Source: Ashinkailepas kermadecensis (Eukaryota > Arthropoda > Thecostraca > Neolepadidae). From it: a DNA stretch of 64,000 bases. Position numbers and translations under genes: made by a program. The stretch covers positions 1 through 64,000 of the forward strand of contig JAOTOM010004131.1 of the NCBI GenBank assembly GCA_034440615.1. The letters are read 5' to 3'. Numbering within the stretch: the first letter of the stretch is position 1; every line of letters begins with the position of its first letter. Shown here in pieces: positions 56,549-64,000 of this stretch. The notes beneath the pieces were generated by a model. It ran no database searches, had not been told where the DNA came from, and saw nothing but the letters and a program-made list of their open reading frames with translations.

Positions 56549-57037
56549 ATGAATCCAGTTTCAGGAAGACAGAGTGTCCCTCACTTCGCCATGGATCAAC
56601 TTGGTCATAATTCGCAACATCAATATGTTACGCACGCAGGGATGTTTACATATTCATTTCAACCACGTTGTGGACACCGTTTGGCAGGTAAACAAGACAT
56701 TTACACCTGCACCCGGGGACCTGGTGAAAAGAACACTTCGGCCCTACAGTGTGGGACTAACCAGAGCCAGACTCTCATACGTCGCTATAGCTGTCCCCGT
56801 CTCAGACCGACACTCCCACCTGCCCCCACCTTCAGACCTGGCCAAATCTACCCCCTATCCAGTGTCGCAGCCCACCTCTACCTCTGTTCCAACGTTACAG
56901 CCTACTTCTGCCACAGCTCCAGTGTTGCAGCTCACCCACAGACCTGTGGAGTCTACTCCCGCTCCAGTGTTGCAGCTCACCCACAGACCTGCGGAGCCTA
57001 CTCCCGCTCCCGTGTAGCAGCCTACTCACAGGCCTGA
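56549..57037 (+). pseudogene. Possible decayed ORF leading into a Pro/Thr-rich repeat
   Basis: The plus frame 56574-57017 reads a non-repetitive part (VVDTVWQVNKTFTPAPGDLV, KRTLRPYSVGLTRARLSYVA) and then Pro/Thr/Ser-rich repeats (LQLTHRPVESTPAPV) before a stop. The same repeat continues frameshifted to about 57400. This could be a mucin-like exon, an ORF1-type retrotransposon protein, or chance. No domain was recognised. Confidence 0.3.
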
Positions 57038-57400
57038 CCAAATCTACACCCGCTCCAGTATTGCAGCCCAACAACAGGCCTGACTAAATCTATCCCTGCT
57101 CCGGTGTTGCAGCCCACCCACAGACACGGCCGAATCTACCCCCACTCCAGTGTAGCAGCCCACTTCTACCTCCATTCCGATGTAGCAGACTACTTCTGCC
57201 ACAGCTCCAGCGTTGCAGCACACCCACAGACCTGGTCAAATCTACCTCCGCTCCAGTATAGGAGCCTACCCACAGGCCTGGCTAAGTCTACCCTCGCTCC
57301 AGTGTAGCAGCCCACCCACAGACCTGACCAAATCTACCACCGTCCCAATGTAGCAGCCCTGACCTGCTCCAGTGTTCCAGTGTAGCAGCCCACCCCAGCC
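56860..57400. repeat. Degenerate ~46-bp repeat, about 11 copies
   Basis: The consensus is CCCACCCACAGACCTGACCA AATCTACCCCCGCTCCAGTG TAGCAG, with many substitutions and unequal lengths, i.e. older than its neighbours. Confidence 0.85.
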
Positions 57401-57530
57401 CTCGTCCATCCAATCTTCGCGTCAGCATGGAAGCCGTGCTCAAAGTCGCAATGCTCAGCAAACCGCTCCACCTTCTGAGTACTGGCAATCCAGGTCACGT
57501 GACACCACATAAGCCCCTGCAGCGGTTGGC

Positions 57531-58206
57531 CGGGTCAGAGCAGTTGCAGATGCGCCTCAGGTACAGCGGCGAACCGACCATTGTCGTGGCTACCCCACAT
57601 TCTGTGTTTGGCCACGATAGCAGTTGCAGATGCGCCTCAGGTACAGCGGCGAACCGACCATTGTCGTGGCTACCCACACCTCTTGTTCGGCCACGAGTAG
57701 CAGTTGCAGATGCGCCTCAGGTACAGCGGCGAACCGACCATTGTCGTGGCTACCCCACATTCTGTGTTTGGCCACGGGTAGCAGTTGCAGATGCGCCTCA
57801 GGTATAGCAGCGAACCGACCATTGTCGTGGCTACCCCACATTCTGTGTTTGGCCACGGGTAGCAGTTGCAGATGCGCCTCAGGTACAGCGGCGAACCGAC
57901 CATTGTCGTGGCTACCCCACATTCTGTGTTTGGCCACGGGTAGCAGTTGCAGATGCGCCTCAGGTACAGCGGCGAACCGACCATTGTCGTGGCTACCCCA
58001 CATCCTGTGTTTGGCCATTCTCCTGTGTTTGGCACGGTAGCAGTTGCAGATGCGCCTCAGGTACAGCAGCGAACCGACCATTGTCGTGGCTACCCCACAT
58101 TCTGTGTTTGGCGACGGGTAGCAGTTGCAGATGCGCCTCAGGTACAGCGGCGAACCGACCATTGTCGTGGCTACCCCACATTCTGTGTCTGGCCACGGGT
58201 AGCAGC
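57531..58206. repeat. Minisatellite, 81-bp unit, about 8.3 copies
   Basis: The unit contains CAGTTGCAGATGCGCCTCAG GTACAGCGGCGAACCGACCA TTGTCGTGGCTACCCCACAT TCTGTGTTTGGCCACGGGTA G. Starts at 57540, 57621, 57701, 57782 and 57863 give 80-81-bp steps. One copy near 58012-58040 holds a short internal duplication (TGTGTTTGGC). The minus-strand frame of 224 codons is repeat-driven. Confidence 0.96.
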
Positions 58207-59876
<1,670 letters not shown>

Positions 59877-60035
59877 TTTATATGCCAATGTGCATTCCGA
59901 AGGATATGGTCCGGGAAGCAGGGGGCCGGCTCAATGTGCTTCGGTCGGACTATGGGACAACCCTAAAGTCAGCGACAGGTCAAACCAGTGTCCGGTGTCA
60001 AAATTTAATCGACACCTGACGCCTGCACAGCAGAG

Positions 60036-60672
60036 GATGCTGGCCAGGCTGGCCAGCAGCGGCGCCGGAGTGATCAAAGGATGCTGGCCAGCAGCGGCGC
60101 CGGAGTGATCAGAGGATGCTGGCCAGCAGCGGCGCCGGAGTGATCAGAGGATGCTGGCCAGCAGTGGCGCCGGAGTGATCAGAGGATGCTGGCCAGCAGC
60201 GGCGCCGGAGTGATCAGAGGATGCTGGCCAGCAGCGGCGCCAGAGTGATCAGAGGATGCTGGCCAGCAGCGGCGTCGCAGTGATCAGAGGATGCTGGCCA
60301 GCAGCGGCGCCGGAGTGATCAGAGGATGCTGGCCAGCAGCGGCGCCGGAGTGATCAGAGGATGCTGGCCAGCAGCGGCGCCAGAGTGATCAGAGGATGCT
60401 GGCCAGCAGCGGCGCCGGAGTGATCAAAGGATGCTGGCCAGCAGCGGCGCCGGAGTGATCAGAGGATGCTGGCCAGCAGCGGCGCCGGAGTGATCAAAGG
60501 ATGCTGGCCAGCAGCGGCGCCGGAGTGATCAGAGGATGCTGTCCAGCAGCGGCGCCAGAGTGATCAGAGGATGCTGGCCAGCAGCGGCGCCGGAGTGATC
60601 AGAGGATGCTGGCCAGCAGCGGCGCCGGAGTGATCAGAGGATGCTGGCCAGCAGCGGCGCCGGAGTGATCAG
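60036..60672. repeat. Minisatellite, 35-bp unit, about 18 copies
   Basis: The unit is GATGCTGGCCAGCAGCGGCG CCGGAGTGATCAGAG. Rare variants (CAAAG, CAGAGTG, GTCGCAG, CTGTCCAG) are scattered. It contains the palindromes CTGGCCAG and GGCGCC. Confidence 0.97.
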
Positions 60673-60952
60673 CACCTGATTCACATGGCCTTCAACTTTT
60701 GCTTGGTCTTCAACAGGGCATCACTGGCACGGCGATAGTCTATGCATCATTGCAGAGGACAGAAGTGGGACAGTAGTGCTACACAACACTCGCACACGGC
60801 CGCCAGCGCAGACCTGAACACTGAGTCGGTGCGCCAGGCTGTGTCTGCGCACCAGCTGGTAGCGGCGTCTGTGTGGCGCCCACACCACTCGGCGAGTAAC
60901 AACGTCGGCTCGTCTGGCATCCTCGCTGCATAAACACTGCGCCACACGCCGT
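60673..60952. other. Short unique spacer
   Basis: No gene recognised. Confidence 0.5.
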
Positions 60953-61308
60953 TGACGGCTCCCGTCTGCTCACCTGCACGTGACCGACGGCTCCCATCTG
61001 CTCACCTGCACGTGACCGACGGCTCCCGACTGCTCACCTGCACGTGACCGACGGCTCCCGTCTGCTCACCTTCACGTGACCGACGGCTCCCGACTGCTCA
61101 CCTGCACGTGACCGACAGCTCCCGTCTGCTCACCTGCACGTGACCGACGGCTCCCGTCTGCTCACCTGCACGTGACCGACGGCTCCCGTCTGCTCACCTG
61201 CACGTGACCGACGGCTCCCGTCGCTCACCTGCACGTGACCGACGGCTCCCGTCTGCTCACCTGCACGTGACCGACGGCTCCCGTCTGCTCACCTGCACGT
61301 GACCGACG
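60953..61308. repeat. Minisatellite, 32-bp unit, about 11 copies
   Basis: The unit is GACGGCTCCCGTCTGCTCAC CTGCACGTGACC. Each unit holds CACGTG (E-box core). One copy lacks CT (GTCGCTCACC). Confidence 0.97.
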
Positions 61309-61376
61309 CGACAATGCTGCTCCTGGAGCCGCCAGTGTTCCCAGTGCTCCGGCTCGTGGCAAGGCGCACCGAGTCG

Positions 61377-62234
61377 ACTGGGCGGACTGGGTGGACTGGG
61401 CAGGCAGACTGGGTGGACTGGACAGGCAGGCTGGGTGGACTGGGCAGGCAGACTGGGTGGACTGGACAGGCAGGCTGGGTGGACTGGACAGGCAGGCTGT
61501 ACCTGCACTGGACAGGCAGGCTGGGTGGACTGGACAGGCAGGCTGGGTGGACTGGACAGGCAGGCTGGGTGACAACTGGACTCGGACAGGCAGGCTGGGC
61601 TGGACTGGACAGGCAGGCTGGGTGGACTGGACAGGCAGGCTGGGTGGACTGGACAGGCAGGCTGGGTGGACTGGACAGGCAGGCTGGGTGGACTGGACAG
61701 GCAGGCTGGGTGGACTGGACAGGCAGGCTGGGTGGACTGGACAGGCAGGCTGGGTGGACTGGACAGGCAGGCTGGGTGGACTGGACAGGCAGGCTGGGTG
61801 GACTGGACAGGCAGACTGAGCGGACTGGGCAGGCAGGCTGAGTGGACTGGACAGGCAGGCTGGGTGGACTGGACAGGCAGGCTGGGTGGACTGGACAGGC
61901 AGGCTGGGTGGACTGGGCAGGCAGGCTGGGTGGACTGGGCAGGCAGACTGAGCGGACTGGGCAGGCAGGCTGAGTGGACTGGGCAGGCAGGCTGGGTGGA
62001 CTGGACAGGCAGGCTGGGTGGACTGGACAGGCAGACTGAGCGGACTGGGCAGGCAGGCTGAGTGGACTGGACAGGCAGGCTGTGTGGACTGGACAGGCAG
62101 GCTGGGTGGACTGGGCAGGCAGGCTGGGTGGACTGGACAGACTGAGCGGACTGGACAGGCAGGCTGGGTGGACTGGACAGGCAGGCTGGGTGGACTGGAC
62201 AGGCAGGCTGTGTGGACTGGACAGGTAGACTGTA
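61377..62234. repeat. Minisatellite, 22-bp unit, about 38 copies
   Basis: The unit is GGTGGACTGGACAGGCAGGC TG. Substituted units (GGGCAGG, AGCGGACT, AGTGGACT) appear in repeated three-to-five-unit groups, showing higher-order duplication (compare 61800-61850, 61920-61990 and 62030-62080). Confidence 0.97.
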
Positions 62235-62348
62235 CAGTGTCCGGTCGTCAGCTCCGTGAGATCTCAGGATTTATCGACGGCATGATGATATTTATATAAA
62301 ATGGTCATGCATGCATTGCTAATGCGAACATATGCATACTTTAATGTG

Positions 62349-62349
62349 C

Positions 62350-62427
<78 letters not shown>

Positions 62428-62441
62428 ATATATATATACGC
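62349..62441. repeat. (TA)n microsatellite
   Basis: About 75 bp of pure TA with GTATATA edges. Confidence 0.99.
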
Positions 62442-62499
62442 ATGCGCTGAAATAAGGGATGTGCCAGATCACGAAGATCGTTTCTGGTTATGATACCGG

Positions 62500-62591
62500 G
62501 GCAGGATGGGTGGGGAAGGGGGAATGGAGAAGGGAGAGGGGAGAAGGAGAAGGGGAAGGTGAAGGGAGAAGCAGAAAGGGGAGGGGGGGGG
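62500..62591 (+). repeat. Polypurine tract
   Basis: About 90 bp of almost pure G and A (GGGAAGGGGGAATGGAGAAG...GGGGAGGGGGGGGG), triplex- and quadruplex-prone. It lies about 60 bp past the TA tract. Confidence 0.93.
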
Positions 62592-63620
62592 TTTCTGATT
62601 GACAGCGGATATTTTCCACTTGTTTCAAGGTTAACAAAAAGAACTCTCTCGTCCAAGTGAAATATGCGGCTATAACCGGCTCATTCACCTTTTGCAGCTG
62701 ATTTCTAATATGCCACTCGGTGGCCAAATGATGCTGGAAGACAGAACGCTCTGGAGATAATGCTAGTAATGCCACAGTGATGATTACCGTGGGGTAAGTT
62801 TTTACCTTGTTTGTGTTAGGCTTCTGCATATCATTGCGGTGCACTTCTACATGCTCTTCTCCAAAGATATCCCGCGCGGTAACACGCCTTACCGGCGTTA
62901 CCTTACTATCGATAATGTTCACCTTTGCCGATACCAGTTTGGTGCTTGGATCCTGCTGCTGGCTGATGCCTGCTGCTGCTGCTGGCTGATGCCTGCTGCT
63001 GGCTGATCCTGCTGCTGGCTGATCCTGCTGCTGGCTGATGCCAGTTGCTGCTGCTGGCTGATCCTGCTGCTGGCTGATCCTGCTGCTGGCTGATGCCAGT
63101 TGCTGCTGCTGACTGATGCCTGCTGCTGGCTGATCCTGCTGCTGGCTGATCCTGCTGCTGGCTGATCCTGCTGCTGGCTGATCCTGCTGCTGGCTGATCC
63201 TGCTGCTGGCTGATCCTGCTGCTGGCTGATGCCTGCTGCTGGCTGATCCTGCTGCTGGCTGATGCCTGCTGCTGGCTGATCCTGCTGCTGGCTGATCCTG
63301 CTGCTGGCTGATCCTGCTGCTGGCTGATCCTGCTGCTGGCTGATGCCTGCTGCTGGCTGATCCTGCTGCTGGCTGATCCTGCTGCTGGCTGATCCTGCTG
63401 CTGGCTGATCCTGCTGCTGGCTGATGCCAGTTCGACAACAACTTCCTCTCCGCATTTTCTCCCAGTGACGACTATTGTTCTTCCTGTCCTGATCGCCGCT
63501 CCAAATCGGAGACTTCTCGTAATTCAAGTTGGCGCCAGTGAACCATGGAAATAAAGATTGGCACGCTAATTTCACCAACCCACGTCTTGCACAACATCCC
63601 TCTCTAATAATGCCTTGCAT
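62592..63620 (-). CDS. Hypothetical exon(s) flanking the CTG-rich array
   Basis: On the minus strand the sequence on each side of the array is open. Before it a frame starts at 63620 (about 65 codons: WFTGANLNYEKSPIWSGDQD). After it a frame runs from the array through about 115 non-repetitive codons (STKLVSAKVNIIDSKVTPVR, VTARDIFGEEHVEVHRND). At about 62806 the frame crosses AACAAG|GTAAAAACT, a good 5' splice-donor match, so an exon could end there after MQKPNTNK. The two flanking frames differ by one phase, and the 16/17-bp unit mix decides whether they join. I recognise no domain with confidence. Confidence 0.3.
62951..63428. repeat. CTG-rich minisatellite, 16/17-bp unit, about 29 copies
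   Basis: The units are CTGCTGCTGGCTGATC (16 bp) and CTGCTGCTGGCTGATGC (17 bp), with occasional CAGTTG insertions. The minus strand reads QQQDQPAAG / SASSRIS in rotating frames. Confidence 0.97.
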
Positions 63621-63661
63621 TTATGTTGTCTTGCGGTGAATGTGGTGGGGTGGTCACGTGA

Positions 63662-63762
63662 CTTAACCTGCCTGCCTTTGGATGGGGGCGATGTGGGAGT
63701 GCCTGCCTTGAGATTTGGGCGATGTGGGAGTGCCTGCCTTGCGATGGGGGACGATGTGGGAG
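63662..63762. repeat. 32-bp repeat, 3 copies
   Basis: GTGCCTGCCTTGNGATNNGG GCGATGTGGGAG in tandem. Confidence 0.93.
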
Positions 63763-63861
63763 TGGCGAGTTTTGATCCACAGTTCTCAGAGACTATTATT
63801 GTCTCGATAGACACATGCCATCTGTAGGACTCCGGCAAGCATGGCTCTGACGCTGATATGA

Positions 63862-64000
63862 CTGATAAGCAGTCCTAAGCAGTCCTCCTGAACAGCTCTA
63901 AGCAGTCCTTCTAAACATTCCTCCTCAACAGTCCTAAGTAGTCCTCTTAAGCAGTCCTCGTAAGCAGTTCTCCTAAGCAGTCCTCTTAAGCAGTCCGAAG
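63862..64000. repeat. Degenerate ~15-16-bp repeat, open at right edge
   Basis: AAGCAGTCCTCCT(A/G)A and variants recur about nine times and continue to the window end. Confidence 0.9.

Noticed and set aside
62806..62940. BEN-domain-like segment (VTARDIFGEEHVEV)
   Set aside because: Only a few residues resemble that domain's C-terminal pattern; the core is absent, so no domain is claimed.

Overview
This is repeat-dominated eukaryotic nuclear DNA with no intact, recognisable protein-coding gene. Reading it by eye, roughly a quarter of the window is minisatellite or microsatellite. There are about 40 tandem arrays with units of 16-81 bp, plus long (AG)n/(CT)n, (TA)n and CAA-rich tracts. Between them lie decayed transposons and AT-rich or CpG-rich unique sequence. 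Short (TTAGG)n runs, a TATA+TCAGT core-promoter look-alike, L1/Tx1-like LINEs and a TTAA-flanked piggyBac-like MITE fit an arthropod, perhaps a crustacean. That assignment is an inference with low confidence. I saw no bacterial operons, tRNAs, rRNAs or CRISPR arrays.

Layout. 1-4.8 kb: 42/40-bp, 34-bp and 19-bp minisatellites, an (AG)n tract and a minus-strand LINE endonuclease relic. 4.8-8.6 kb: AT-rich DNA with TTAGG runs and a candidate core promoter, then a 0.9-kb G-triplet array. 8.6-15.5 kb: mostly minisatellites, one CAA-rich block and several GC-rich unique stretches. 15.47-19.8 kb: one long, decayed minus-strand L1/Tx1-like retrotransposon, split by a (CT)n tract. 20.5-32.5 kb: 30-bp, 24-bp, 22-bp and 56-bp arrays, a TTAA-bounded 813-bp MITE with a much older relative 1.2 kb downstream, and one ~80-bp unit present at two loci. 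32.5-38 kb: mostly unique sequence with CpG-rich islands and one 48-bp array. 38-43.1 kb: two inverted-repeat elements (one holding a worn-out internal satellite), a LINE 3'-end relic and a 100-bp poly(A) retroposon with a clear 9-bp target duplication. 43.5-48.5 kb: arrays and unique DNA. 48.8-50.8 kb: two decayed coding regions that converge tail to tail, product unknown. 50.9-64 kb: almost continuous minisatellites, including a hairpin-forming 32-bp array, an 81-bp array and a 16/17-bp CTG-rich array that may sit inside an exon.

The genes do not form a working system that I can see. The coherent story is genome dynamics: retrotransposon and DNA-transposon debris whose edges and interiors have repeatedly been converted into tandem arrays. 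Many arrays have unit lengths divisible by three or GC-rich stop-poor units, so they produce long open frames that should not be taken as proteins. The best leads for something real and undescribed are the convergent decayed ORF pair at 48.8-50.8 kb, the open frame with an in-frame splice-donor look-alike flanking the 63-kb array, the palindromic 32-bp array at 52.2-52.9 kb, and the inverted-repeat element with an internal relic satellite at 38.0-39.9 kb.
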